From contig OX387603.1 of NCBI GenBank assembly GCA_947568835.1, forward strand, positions 4,810,701 through 4,874,700: a stretch of 64,000 nucleotides of DNA, given 5' to 3'. Numbering within the stretch: position 1 is the stretch's first letter; each line of letters opens with the position of its first letter. The notes under the pieces were generated by a model that saw only the letters and a list, made by a program, of their open reading frames with translations, did no database searches and was not told where the DNA came from. This document shows positions 23,521 to 35,560 of this stretch, piece by piece. Source of the stretch: Protonemura montana. Lineage: Eukaryota; Arthropoda; Insecta; Plecoptera; Nemouridae. The translations under genes and the position numbers were made by a program.

Positions 23521-24075
23521 TTTGCAGGGCATCTCAGGATGTGTCCACGAACAGGGAGAGGTGCTCGCACGGTCAAGTCTTGAATCTCTGGATGGAACTT
23601 TGGCGACAAGTCACATTCATTCCCTGTCAAGGAACAGCTGCTGACTGAGGATGTACGACTCGAGGGCCCCGGAACTGTCTCGTGATGGAACACTCTCTCG
23701 CTGCCGGCTGGGTATGGAATAGTTTTTATTCAATACAGAGGAAAATCAAATTAAAATGAGGAGGACTTAAAAATGACAAGCAAATGTTTTTTTTAGATTT
23801 GATTTCAATTACCATTCTTGTCTGCTTCGATTGATAGTCTTGTCACTTCTGCAACTTAATAGAAAAGATCGCAATGTTCTGTGTCTGGGGCTTAGAACCT
23901 TTCATTCCCCGGATAACAGATGATAACGAAACTGCAAAAGATGGATACAAGTCACGTGACAATTCCTTGGCAAGTAAAGGGCAGTCAGCTTACTGCATTT
24001 ATTGACTTACACGCTGTCGATCTCTTCATCAATATGAGGCGAGAGACATCCACGAACGACTAATCTAGAGTTGAA

Positions 24076-24186
24076 TTAGCAGTGCAGACGTCCAAGGCAG
24101 TCAGCGACTCGGGGGTAGTCTTCAAAATCTTCTACCATCTTCATGCGTTGGGTTGCAGGCAGAGTGGTCTTTTGTTGGCTTTCCGT
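24076..24186 (-). CDS. Exon Y of array unit 2
   Basis: Same 36-codon tail with one synonymous Thr codon change (ACA to ACC). Borders intact. Confidence 0.55.
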   Translation of the reverse strand, partial: TESQQKTTLPATQRMKMVEDFEDYPRVADCLGRLHC

Positions 24187-24456
24187 CTGCAGCAAGAAAA
24201 TGAATCATAATTAGATCAACTTGAGCTGAGTCAGTCCCATGGATTGGTGCAGCTATTTAAGTACTTCAAGCGCACCTTGAATCCTTGAGAATGTTTGATC
24301 ACGTATAAATAATGAGTTTTACAGCAAGTTGAGGAATACTGCTTAGGGTTATGATATCATGAAATACAAAATAAGAAGTTCTCGATTAAATTTCGGTAAA
24401 GGTGCTATCGTCTGTTATCTTGCAAACAGTAATAATAATACAAGGTTATTCCTGAC

Positions 24457-24580
24457 CTTGCTGAAGTAGTTTCGCAACAGTTTTACAGAAACCGCCCAGG
24501 ACAGAGTTCTGTTGGTGATTGTGAGGCTGACGTTTTGCAATGCAGACCATGTCGTTTCAACACCACCAAATGGCCAAAAA
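24457..24580 (-). CDS. Exon X of array unit 2
   Basis: Same protein as unit 1, with synonymous changes in one Ala and one Thr codon. Borders and phase unchanged. Confidence 0.55.
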
Positions 24581-24963
24581 CTGCAAATAAAACAAAGGTT
24601 TGTCATAATTTTGGCTTATTTTTTTCAGAAATGTATTATCGAGTTTGAAGATATACCTTTGCTTTTTGATGGGCTGACATCGAACCAAAGGTAATCCGAA
24701 TGAATCGTCAGCGGCTTGCAGACTAGTTCTCGCAGCTCAAAGCTGACAGGTCAAGACTCCAAGATGTGCACATGGAACATTCCAAAACAAAACGAAAAGG
24801 ATTGCATTAGTGAGGCAAGTGTGCGAGAGTCATGTACTTAAGTAAGAATTTGAGATAAGTCATTATTATGCTACAGAATAATTATGTAATTAACAAATTT
24901 ACGTACATGATTTCCAAAAGACTTCAAATATTCAGAGTTTTCTTGTATTTGTTTCTGTTTTCA

Positions 24964-25299
24964 TCATTTCACTATCTTGAAGCACTCACTTGGCACACGA
25001 GTTGGGAAATAACTTCCCGTAATCGCGATACCGGTGAGCACGTGCTCTTTGTACGACAGGAGCGTTTGCTCAAACTGTCCCTGGGGCGGTGCACCCCGTA
25101 AAAGCCAAGGTCCACCCACGTGAAGCGATGAGTTTACTCTTGCATTACATACTTCTAGGACGGTCAAGGAATTAGCGCTACATTTGTGTGTATTCCCCCC
25201 AAAATAGCCGAGCTCGCTAAGCGCGAGCTGTGCAGAACGCCCGCACGCAATGATGCTGGAAGATCTCGAAGTTCTGCGTTGGCACTTGATTGAGCGCAC
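24964..25299 (-). other. Open frame upstream of exon X (candidate 5' exon)
   Basis: Units 3 and 4 have a 111-codon minus frame here (and at 29,853-30,188); units 1 and 2 keep 67 codons. It includes GAPPQGQFEQTLLSYKEH and ends beyond a strong donor (GTGCCAA|GTGAGT). That donor leaves the wrong phase for exon X in this frame, so the link is unproven. An antisense frame is open too. An alternative donor (ATGCAAGA|GTAAAC near 25,140) would give a two-codon start that does fit X. Confidence 0.25.
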
Positions 25300-25620
25300 T
25301 GAAACTTACTGCAATAAGGAGCCTGGAGTGAACCGGAAAATTGGTGCGGCTATTTCAAAGGCGGCTATTTCAAGGTGGGAGACTAATTATCCTATTTTAT
25401 TTCTAGTAACTGGCAATTATGAATGCATGCGTAAAAAGTCTTGGGCAATATCTGATTTTAAAACAAGCATACATTTCATACTAAACGCTAAATTATGAAA
25501 AACCCAAATCTCATGAAATTGGGCAAATAAAATTAGTGGTACAGAAAACCACGTTTTACATCAATTACTATTCACTTCTGTTATGTGCTATTTCCTTTAT
25601 CTACTGTTTTGAATTGAAGT

Positions 25621-25629
25621 GTATATAAC
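25621..25629 (+). promoter_or_regulatory. TATA-like box between divergent exon sets
   Basis: GTATATAAC occurs at the same place in each unit (about 16,121, 21,029, 25,621, 30,510), between the minus-strand X-side exons and plus-strand exon A. It would suit the plus-strand transcript, but the ATG at 25,644 is only 15-20 bases away, close for a start site. Confidence 0.25.
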
Positions 25630-25701
25630 TGGGCTATTGCTGTATGTCCCTAATTGAACCTGACAAACCTATTCTACCTTCGATCACTCTCTCCGTTACA
25701 G

Positions 25702-25821
25702 AACCGTGCTTTGAAGTCGGTAGACGGACAGAGCATCTGATTCACCTACCCACTTCCTTGTGGATACCTACCCGATGCTACCTTGCATCAATGGCTCGTT
25801 CAGGTCTGGGGATATTGAAAG
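25702..25821 (+). CDS. Exon A of array unit 3
   Basis: Same 120-base phase 1-1 exon with intact borders; protein unchanged. Confidence 0.5.
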
Positions 25822-27142
25822 GTACGATACTACTGTTAAGAGACATCCAGGTAATGTGAGGGTAGGGTGGCGACTAGCAGGGGTTGATTTGAGTGATCGA
25901 GCTTGTTTCTAGCTAAAATGGGACTGTACTACGGGGATTGGGCGATCGTGGACGTCTCTTCAGGACCACGGAACTGATGCTAGGTAAACTGGAAAGGCAA
26001 TAGACACCCAAGTGTGCAGGGACGCATTGCAACCCCAAGGGCCAATGCGCCCACTGGATGAATTTGTCAGTTATTATCACATCCTACGTTCAGCCATCAG
26101 TTCGGTGAACATTTGCAAGAGTTCGACACTCTGTAGTTGAGCTAAAATACATCCTAAGAGCCAGCCAGTGGGCATCTTTGAATGACGGACAGTAGAGCAT
26201 TCGGGCTCTTAATGTCGTCAGCTAAAAATGGGATCCTGCCTGACCTCTTCACGCTTGCTGTAACGGGACACAAAGACAAAATGCAAGAAACAAAATACAA
26301 GCATGAAATGAAATTACCAGCTGAAAGAAAGTGTGTCCCCTGTAGCAGCAATTCCTCAACCTGCCCTTCACTTGCCTTATTACTCATGTTTAACCTTAGT
26401 GTGTGAAGCTTGAAGAATCGTCAGCAACCTCCAAGCTGCAGTCCATGTGAGGCCATCGCCCGCAGTCTTGAAGCTTAGAACTCCGAACAGGTGAGGGGAG
26501 GAGAGCAGCACGCTGTCACTAAAGTCCATTGTCACACGCATATTTCCACTGTCACACGATATTTTATACTGACACACGAATTTAAAACCCGGCCGCTAGA
26601 CCTCCAATGGCTGCCTGGGTTGGTACGTTCACTCACGATTACTCGACGTTATATTTTAATACGGGTAGAACAATACGTGAATCTGCCAGAATAAAACTAA
26701 CACCAGCAAGCTTCTTGAGATAATCACAGACGTCGTTCCTCTGTCTGACTTGATCTCTGGCTAAATGTTGCGATACTTTGGGTTTAGTCCTTGCAGAAAT
26801 GAGCCCGAGTCTGATATTGAAGTTGTCTGGGTAAACCCCCGAGAACGATTTGATCGCGGAACTTGGCGTTTTCAGTAGTCGACGGCATCAATATCTGACC
26901 GCTCCAGTGCTAGAACATAGTCCAGAATAATATTTAAAGCATGTCAAGAAAAAGATAAATCTTCATAAGATACTTTAACTCATTGTGCTATCTGTTGTGT
27001 AAACAGTGCATTGTCGAGTAATTAAAATCAATTACTAATGAAATATAATGTGTGTTATATCTATTATCGTAATGATTTTTCTAAATAACTCAGATATTTT
27101 TTGTGTAGGTAATTGAGTTTTGATATCACTCTGGTATTGCAG

Positions 27143-27372
27143 GGTTCCTTCACAGAAAGCTAGTGGTTCCTGCTCGTCATAGAGCCTATGATTCGATGCT
27201 GGCTGATGAACCGTACTCTGCCGCAGTCTTGGAACAGCCGCCGACCACCGCAGGAAAAGTAGGGACTTTGGAAGACCCTCACCTTCAATGTTGTGATGGC
27301 CACGATATGCAGTCAACAGCGTTAATCTCTGGCTGCATAGATGCTAGGGCAATGACAGGAAAGATTTTTTAA
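27143..27372 (+). CDS. Exon B of array unit 3
   Basis: Same frame and length. It shares Leu, Arg, Tyr, Val and Gly replacements with unit 2 but keeps the Val and His of unit 1, so it is intermediate. Confidence 0.5.
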
Positions 27373-27521
27373 GGCATGGCCCAATATATAATTTGACTAA
27401 TAAATTCAAACTGGTTCCATTGTCATTTATTACCAGTGTCTTTACTAACTTATATCATAAGGATATTACTTAATTAGAAATGTATTAAATATGTAGGCAA
27501 TTCATTTTGGTTTCTTCTTAG

Positions 27522-28412
27522 GGTTGCTCTGTTATTCACGGCCAGGAAGATGTTCCGCTATTTGATTCTGGCCAAAGAACTGTACTCTGCCGCAGTCCTA
27601 GTCCGGCCGCCGACGGCGTAATCTCCTGCTGCATAGGTGCTAGGACAATATAAAGAATGTCATTAAAAGCTGGGCATGAGATCTGATTTTACTAATAAAT
27701 GCAAACTGGTACCATGTTCATTTACTACCAGTGTCCGTAATACTTAATATCATATGGATTTTACTTAATAAGTAATGTATTTAATATGTAGGCAAATCAT
27801 TTTAGTTTCTTCTTAGCGTTGCACCGTTATTTCACGGCCAGGATGATGTTCTCGCTTTTTGATTCTGGCCAAAGAACTGTACTCTGCCGCAGTCCTGGTC
27901 CGGCCGCCGACGGCGTAATCTCATGCTGCATAGGTGCTAGGACAATATAAAGATTGTTGTTAAAAGCTGGGCATGTAATCTAATTTTACTAATAAATTCA
28001 AACTGGTACCATGTTCATTTACTACCAGTGTCCGTAATACTTAATATCATATGGATTTTACTTAATAAGTAATGTATTTAATATGTAGGCAAATCATTTT
28101 AGTTTCTTCTTAGCGTTTCTCTGTTATTCACGGCCAGGAAGATGTTCCGCTATTTGATTCTGGCCAAAGAACTGTACTCTGCCGCAGTCCTGGTCCGGCC
28201 GCCGACAGCGTAATCTCATGCTGCATAGGTGCTAGGACAATATAAAGATTGTTGTTAAAAGCTGGGCATGTAATCTAATTTTACTAATAAATTCAAACTG
28301 GTACCATGTTCATTTATTACCAGTGTCCGTAATACTTAATATCATAAGGATTTTACTTAATTAGTAATGTATTTAATATTTAGGCAATTTATTTTGGTTT
28401 CTTCTTGACTTT
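27522..28412 (+). repeat. Three B-like exon copies (unit 3)
   Basis: Acceptors at about 27,521, 27,826 and 28,116. The middle copy carries the GCACCGTTATTTCACGG variant that opens the longer frame seen at 18,347; the others carry the short version. Copy number (3, 2, 3) explains most of the unit length variation. Confidence 0.45.
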
Positions 28413-28964
28413 GCAGGGCATCTCAGGATGTGTCCACGAACAGGGAGAGGTGCTCGCACGGTCAAGTCTTGAATCTCTGGATGGAACTTTGGCGACAAGT
28501 CACATTCATTCCCTGTCAAGGAACAGCTGCTGACTGAGGATGTACGACTCGAGGGCCCCGGAACTGTCTCGTGATGGAACACTCTCTCGCTGCCGGCTGG
28601 GTATGGAATAGTTTTTATTCAATACAGAGGAAAATCAAATTAAAATGAGGAGGACTTAAAAATGACAAGCAAATGTTTTTTTTAGATTTGATTTCAATTA
28701 CCATTCTTGTCTGCTTCGATTGATAGTCTTGTCACTTCTGCAACTTAATAGAAAAGATCGCAATGTTCTGTGTCTGGGGCTTAGAACCTTTCATTCCCCG
28801 GATAACAGATGATAACGAAACTGCAAAAGATGGATACAAGTCACGTGACAATTCCTTGGCAAGTAAAGGGCAGTCAGCTTACTGCATTTATTGACTTACA
28901 CGCTGTCGATCTCTTCATCAATATGAGGCGAGAGACATCCACGAACGACTAATCTAGAGTTGAA

Positions 28965-29075
28965 TTAGCAGTGCAGACGTCCAAGGCAGTCAGCGACTCG
29001 GGGGTAGTCTTCAAAATCTTCTACCATCTTCATGCGTTGGGTTGCAGGCAGAGTGGTCTTTTGTTGGCTTTCCGT
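28965..29075 (-). CDS. Exon Y of array unit 3
   Basis: Identical to the unit-2 exon across the coding part. Confidence 0.55.
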   Translation of the reverse strand, partial: TESQQKTTLPATQRMKMVEDFEDYPRVADCLGRLHC

Positions 29076-29345
29076 CTGCAGCAAGAAAATGAATCATAAT
29101 TAGATCAACTTGAGCTGAGTCAGTCCCATGGATTGGTGCAGCTATTTAAGTACTTCAAGCGCACCTTGAATCCTTGAGAATGTTTGATCACGTATAAATA
29201 ATGAGTTTTACAGCAAGTTGAGGAATACTGCTTAGGGTTATGATATCATGAAATACAAAATAAGAAGTTCTCGATTAAATTTCGGTAAAGGTGCTATCGT
29301 CTGTTATCTTGCAAACAGTAATAATAATACAAGGTTATTCCTGAC

Positions 29346-29469
29346 CTTGCTGAAGTAGTTTCGCAACAGTTTTACAGAAACCGCCCAGGACAGAGTTCTG
29401 TTGGTGATTGTGAGGCTGACGTTTTGCAATGCAGACCATGTCGTTTCAACACCACCAAATGGCCAAAAA
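29346..29469 (-). CDS. Exon X of array unit 3
   Basis: Identical in coding sequence to unit 2. Confidence 0.55.
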
Positions 29470-29659
29470 CTGCAAATAAAACAAAGGTTTGTCATAATTT
29501 TGGCTTATTTTTTTCAGAAATGTATTATCGAGTTTGAAGATATACCTTTGCTTTTTGATGGGCTGACATCGAACCAAAGGTAATCCGAATGAATCGTCAG
29601 CGGCTTGCAGACTAGTTCTCGCAGCTCAAAGCTGACAGGTCAAGACTCCAAGATGTGCA

Positions 29660-31355
29660 CATGGAACATTCCAAAACAAAACGAAAAGGATTGCATTAGT
29701 GAGGCAAGTGTGCGAGAGTCATGTACTTAAGTAAGAATTTGAGATAAGTCATTATTATGCTACAGAATAATTATGTAATTAACAAATTTACGTACATGAT
29801 TTCCAAAAGACTTCAAATATTCAGAGTTTTCTTGTATTTGTTTCTGTTTTCATCATTTCACTATCTTGAAGCACTCACTTGGCACACGAGTTGGGAAATA
29901 ACTTCCCGTAATCGCGATACCGGTGAGCACGTGCTCTTTGTACGACAGGAGCGTTTGCTCAAACTGTCCCTGGGGCGGTGCACCCCGTAAAAGGCAAGGT
30001 CCACCCACGTGAAGCGATGAGTTTACTCTTGCATGACATACTTCTAGGACGGTCAAGGAATTAGCGCTACATTTGTGTGTATTCCCCCCAAAATAGCCGA
30101 GCTCGCTAAGCGCGAGCTGTGCAGAACGCCCGCACGCAATGATGCTGGAAGATCTCGAAGTTCTGCGTTGGCACTTGATTGAGCGCACTGAAACTTACTG
30201 CAATAAGGAGCCTGGAGTGAACCGGAAAATTGGTGCGGCTATTTCAAAGGCGGCTATTTCAAGGTGGGAGACTAATTATCCTATTTTATTTCTAGTAACT
30301 GGCAATTATGAATGCATGCGTAAAAAGTCTTGGGCAATATCTGATTTTAAAACAAGCATACATTTCATACTAAACGCTAAATTATGAAAAACCCAAATCT
30401 CATGAAATTGGGCAAATAAAATTAGTGGTACAGAAAACCACGTTTTACATCAATTACTATTCACTTCTGTTATGTGCTATTTCCTTTATCTACTGTTTTG
30501 AATTGAAGTGTATATAACTGGGCTATTGCTGTATGTCCCTAATTGAACCTGACAAACCTATTCTACCTTCGATCACTCTCTCCGTTACAGAACCGTGCTT
30601 TGAAGTCGGTAGACGGACAGAGCATCTGATTCACCTACCCACTTCCTTGTGGATACCTACCCGATGCTACCTTGCATCAATGGCTCGTTCAGGTCTGGGG
30701 ATATTGAAAGGTACGATACTACTGTTAAGAGACATCCAGGTAATGTGAGGGTAGGGTGGCGACTAGCAGGGGTTGATTTGAGTGATCGAGCTTGTTTCTA
30801 GCTAAAATGGGACTGTACTACGGGGATTGGGCGATCGTGGACGTCTCTTCAGGACCACGGAACTGATGCTAGGTAAACTGGAAAGGCAATAGACACCCAA
30901 GTGTGCAGGGACGCATTGCAACCCCAAGGGCCAATGCGCCCACTGGATGAATTTGTCAGTTATTATCACATCCTACGTTCAGCCATCAGTTCGGTGAACA
31001 TTTGCAAGAGTTCGACACTCTGTAGTTGAGCTAAAATACATCCTAAGAGCCAGCCAGCGGGCATCTTTGAATGACGGACAGTAGAGCATTCGGGCTCTTA
31101 ATGTCGTCAGCTAAAAATGGGATCCTGCCTGACCTCTTCATGCTTGCTGTAACGGGACACAAAGACAAAATGCAAGAAACAAAATACAAACATGAAAGGA
31201 AATTACCAGCTGAAAGAAAGTGTGTCCCCTGTAGCAGCAATTCCTCAACCTGCCCTTCACTTGCCTTATTACTCATGTTTAACCTTAGTGTGTGAAGCTC
31301 GAAGAATCGTCAGCAACCTCCAAGCTGCAGTCCATGTGAGGCCATCGCCCGCAGT
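29660..31355. repeat. Tandem array unit 4, truncated on the right
   Basis: Follows unit 3 through exon A and the open frame near 31,071-31,295, then stops matching near 31,355 inside the segment that ends in AACTCCGAACAG in other units. Exon B and the rest are missing; unrelated and LINE-derived sequence follows. Confidence 0.85.
30591..30710 (+). CDS. Exon A of array unit 4
   Basis: Same exon with intact borders, but unit 4 lacks every downstream B-type exon. If transcribed it could not be completed in the normal way. Confidence 0.45.
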
Positions 31356-31504
31356 CTGGAAGTTTGTAGCTACGAACTCGGGTGGTTGTAGTATGTAATT
31401 TCGAATTGCTGTGGTGTTTGTTTTGAGCTCTTTCCTGTAAGCTTTTCATGTGATCATTCCTGCAAGGATTGAGAAGTAGGTAAAGTCCATAGGTTTGAAC
31501 ATAC

Positions 31505-32310
31505 TTGGTGTCAATTTGCAATACATATAATCACAGTTATGAAATGTCATTCTATGATTTTATATTTGGAATGGTCACTCTTTTGTATGAATCTTATAAA
31601 CAAGCCATCGGAATAATGGCTGGAACGTCCTGCCGTAAATCCTGCTCGCCCCACTTTATGAACCAACAAATCCTTACCCTCACTTGCACTATAATTCAGA
31701 TAGCAAGCACCCTCGTTCGATCCTACCCTGACCTCTTCCCTCTCAACTCCTCTACCCACTCCTATGCAACAAGAAATAAGAATGATATTCAAACTATTCC
31801 CCACTCCCACTCATTCTTCACACAGAGTCCACTTTACCTATGCAGTAAAATTTACAACAACCTTCCAAAACAAATGGTAACAGCCTGCAAATGCTCAATC
31901 TTCGACTCCAGCCTCGGAAATTTCCTTATCCAAAACCCCTAAACTATCGATACTAACACTACTTATACTATTTATACCTATCCCCTCCTTCCTATCTATT
32001 ATCACCAAAATCATGAAGGAAGACAGATAATATTATTACCTACTATTATTATTATCATTTCTATTCAAAATGTATTATTACTTTTATCATTATCTATTTT
32101 TTTACTAAATTTTCTTATTATTAAAATAGAATACTATCATTACCTTTATTTTCATCTTATTAAGACTTTCTTAGGAGATTTTTTAAATATTCATCGTCTT
32201 AATCACTACTATTATTATTATACTTGGTATTACATCATCTATAACTAAATAACGTTAAAATAAGGCTCATACAATTACTATGTACCTGTAAGGTAGCCAA
32301 ATAAATAAAT
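31505..32310 (+). mobile_element. LINE 3' fragment
   Basis: The frame at 31,505-31,942 is a LINE C terminus (RKSCSPHFMNQQILTL, SYATRNKNDIQT, TQSPLYLCSKIYNNLP, ending FLIQNP). An AT-rich 3' UTR and an (AAAT)n tail follow near 32,300. Same family as 10,651-11,225. Confidence 0.78.
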
Positions 32311-32652
32311 AAATAAATGCAGATAAGAGCGTTACGAGCTGTGGTATTTGCTAGGGATATTAAAAACAGCTGGTTATTTTCATGCAGTCTTTTCCATGCT
32401 GTCCATCAATCTCCACTTGGCTTAGAGGCAACAGGTAATACAAGGAGCAACCAAGCTAAACACAGATAAATTACAGGAATATTCGTGTCGATGCTTGACA
32501 ATCAAATCAAATCGTTTCGATACTCTCACCATTATTTTGTTGCCCAATGTTGAAACCTTACCAGCTATAGTCTGCAACAAACACTTGGCTAGGCTAGATG
32601 GAGTACCATGCGATGTGATCAAGAGCGAAACATTTCAAATATGTCGACCGTT

Positions 32653-34072
32653 CAGTGGCATAACTACCGGCAAGATAGGCAGGGTGACCGCCCCCGGGCC
32701 AAGAGGTTTTTCCCTGAAAAACTTGGGTGCGTGCTGTACCCAGGCCAGCTGACGAGCTCGGGCCCACGACCCACGTTAAATTTATTTGTTGTGTTTGCCA
32801 AAATAATCTTGAAGTTTATAGTTGCATTTCAGGCAATCTCACTACCTTATTATGGCTGTGGGACTTGCCTAGCTACTGCCTTACTCTTTGTCGGTGCAAA
32901 AGATTGAATTTTTGTTATTTCTGTGGGTGTGGGTTATTTATTTTTCCCAATCGTAGGGAAAAAAATGCTTTACACAATACAGTAAGAAGTTTAGTATTTA
33001 CTGTTCACTCGGCTACAGTGGCTGACGGAAGTCACAGCGGGGCCATGGCGGGGTTCAAAAAAGGCGTATTAAATGTGATAAAACAAGAATGTGAATATAC
33101 TTTCTTAAAATAGCAGCTTTTTCGTGCCTGATGATTTGGGTTTTCCGGTACGCAGCGATAGTTTGGTAGTGACAAAAGAACTTTTAATAAAACTGGAAAT
33201 TTGTCTGACGTGCACTACAAGATAATGCAAGATGAATATATTAGGTTATACTTATATATGGCGGGGGTTAATTAATAATCATCCCATTTTCAGTTGTTTT
33301 AAATCAAATTTGACGCAAGGTGTCTTGTTCCGTTTCCTCTCCTATAAAGTACAGCATGCATTCCATCCGATCTTAAATTTCACATACTTTCTCAATCAAT
33401 TGTCACTTTCAGGTGAATATCTTTTAGCTGTTTTAGAACGCATATGAGACTGAAATATTTGCGTTCTCATCATGTCAAGACAGCCTAAATTTCCCGATAC
33501 GAAGAAATATTGAATAATCCAATTGCTCGCAAACATGATCCAGACATAGTTGGTGCATGTGCGAAACATTTCCTTGTTGTCAAGGGCCCATGTCGTACTT
33601 CGAGGCCTGAACTGAGTCAAAACGAAGCGTTTCTGCCAGCTTCTATGAAACAAAATACAAAGCGGGGCTAAGCTATTCAACTGCACTTGATGTCACATAT
33701 TGTCAACTATGTAGGCTATTTGCTGACAGAAAATAAGATAAGTAGTTGTTTAAATAAAGGGAAGCTACACATGGGGAAATGTAATTCGAGACTGGAAACG
33801 TCTCTTTGTCGCTTTTCACCTTGGGTCGCTTTCGGTGATCGCGATTAAATACTAAATCGCAAAGAATTGTTTAATTTTAGTAACCACAATTTTTTAAGTC
33901 TATTTTTCAGCACTTGCAAGTGAACGTACAAATGTGTGCCGGATACAGAAACATTAGAGCTGGTCATTCTTATCAGACCCCTTCCTTTGTAGTGTGGGGG
34001 GGGGGGGGGGGGGAGACGACGCCCAACGAAAAATCTTGCCCCCGGGCCCAGGTATATCTAGTTACGCCACTG
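32653..34072 (+). mobile_element. Non-autonomous hAT element (copy 2), 1,420 bp
   Basis: The ends are CAGTGGCATAACTA (32,653) and TAGTTACGCCACTG (to 34,072), imperfect inverted repeats of hAT type. The flanking 8-mers are CGACCGTT and CAACCATT, an 8-bp target duplication differing only by two G-to-A changes at CpG sites. Inside are a TTF-finger fragment and a run of about 19 G near 34,000. There is no DDE catalytic domain. Confidence 0.85.
33500..33735 (+). pseudogene. zf-TTF N-terminal fragment of hAT transposase, copy 2
   Basis: Joined across a frameshift, the plus strand contains NPIARKHDPDIVGACAK, PCRTSRPELSQNEAF, KYKAGLSYSTALD and TYCQLCRLFADRK. The order matches copy 1 (HDPDIVGA, TKYITGLGYS, CQLCWLF). 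It is truncated after the TTF finger. Confidence 0.65.
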
Positions 34073-35560
34073 CAACCATTAACAAACATCATAAACGAAT
34101 CATTCTCACGAGGTGAATTCCCGACGAAACTCGAGAAAGCCACGCTGATACAGATCTTCAAAAAGGGAGATATAGAAAACGCAGATAAGTATCGACCGAT
34201 CAGTTTGCTATTCGGATTCTCAAAGCTCTTCGAGGCTATGTGCATTAGACTACTTGCATTCCTAAAAAAGTGCAACCTACAAAATGATTGCCAGCATGAA
34301 TTCACCCAGAACAAGTCCACGAATACAGCGATTGCACAGTTCGTTGACCAAGTCATAGAAACACTAGACCGAAAGGAAGGAGCCCTTGGTATCTTTTACG
34401 ATTATACCAAGGCCTTCGACACCCTGAACTACAGCATACTGCTTGAAAAATTAAATGTCTGGGAATAGATGGAATCGAAAATACCTGGATAAGATCGTTC
34501 CGAAAAGTTCGAAGGCAAACAATTTGCAACAGGGAAGGAAAAGGACTACTATTCAGAAGAAGTTATCTGCAATGTCAGAATCCCCCAGAGAAGCACGCTT
34601 TCGCCTTTATTATACATCTTGTACACAAATGACCTACCAGAGCAGATTAATCAGGGGACATTTGCCGATGACACAACCCACTTTCTAAAGGCAATTAAAA
34701 ATAAGTCCAACCTCACCACCAAAGGCAATGAGGCAACAGAAAATGATCACTTACTGCGTTGGAAATGACCTTTTCATAAACCCTCACAAATCAACTGCAT
34801 TACAATTCTCTACCAAACGCAGAAAAATAAATGACATACCACAACTTCGTATAGAAGAAAACAAAGTACCGATTGCAGAAGAAACTAAATTCCTGGACCT
34901 CTTCTTGGATAACGTCCTGGACTGGGGTCCACTCCACATGTCAAAGCCCTAGCAAAGAAAGTAGCAGCAGCATGCTATCTAGTTAAGAAGATTATGGAGG
35001 TGTCATATCAAAAAATAGTGCTAGGGGAATATTACGCACACGTTCATTCCAGCCTCAATGGGGGGGTCATCCTTTGGGAGGTTCAAATAGCACAAAAAGA
35101 ATTTTTACGCTGCAAAAACGGGCTGTAAAATATCTAGTTCAAGCCAGCCTAAATCCATGTGCAAACATATTTTACAAAGACACTTGTGTCTTTGAAACTA
35201 AGAAACTAGGCATTTTAACCCTACAATGCTTGTACATTTATAATATTATTATATTGATAAAACAATTAAATCTAAAATCAGAGGATGAAAATGTTCTTGG
35301 CACTAGGCCGGCTCAGATAGGCGACAGAAAACTAAAACTATTCAAGCTGCTATCATCAGGTAGACACACAATACAGGCAGACATGAAGTTGTACAATGCG
35401 TTTCCTCTGTGAATCAAATCAATTAAAGCACCAGAAGTGTTTAAAATCAAATTGAAAGCCTACCATGTAGACAAATGCTACTCTAAAATAAATTATACCT
35501 GTCCAAACTTTTAACACCTGACGCACCCATAGTTCTATGCTGATTAATCTGGTATTACAA

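Larger units (their letters stand above)
20188..24770. repeat. Tandem array unit 2 (about 4.58 kb)
   Basis: Same order as unit 1 but with only two B-like copies after exon B, which accounts for most of its shorter length. Confidence 0.9.
24771..29659. repeat. Tandem array unit 3 (about 4.89 kb)
   Basis: Same order, three B-like copies. Nearly identical to unit 4 where they overlap. Both share a diverged segment at 25,230-25,500 (30,120-30,390) not present in that form in units 1 and 2, so units 3 and 4 are the youngest duplication. Confidence 0.9.
32480..35560 (+). mobile_element. LINE-B remnant (RT to 3' end), split by an hAT element
   Basis: LINE translation at 32,590-32,650 (DGVPCDVIKSETFQICRP) continues at 34,073 (LTNIINESFSRGEFP, FKKGDIENADKYRPI, FYDYTKAFDTLNY). 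FADDT-like sequence lies near 34,660-34,680, and post-RT segments at 34,728-34,952 and 35,074-35,412 (LQKRAVKYLVQASLNP). The segments lie in different frames, so the element is dead. It is a relative of LINE-A. Confidence 0.82.
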
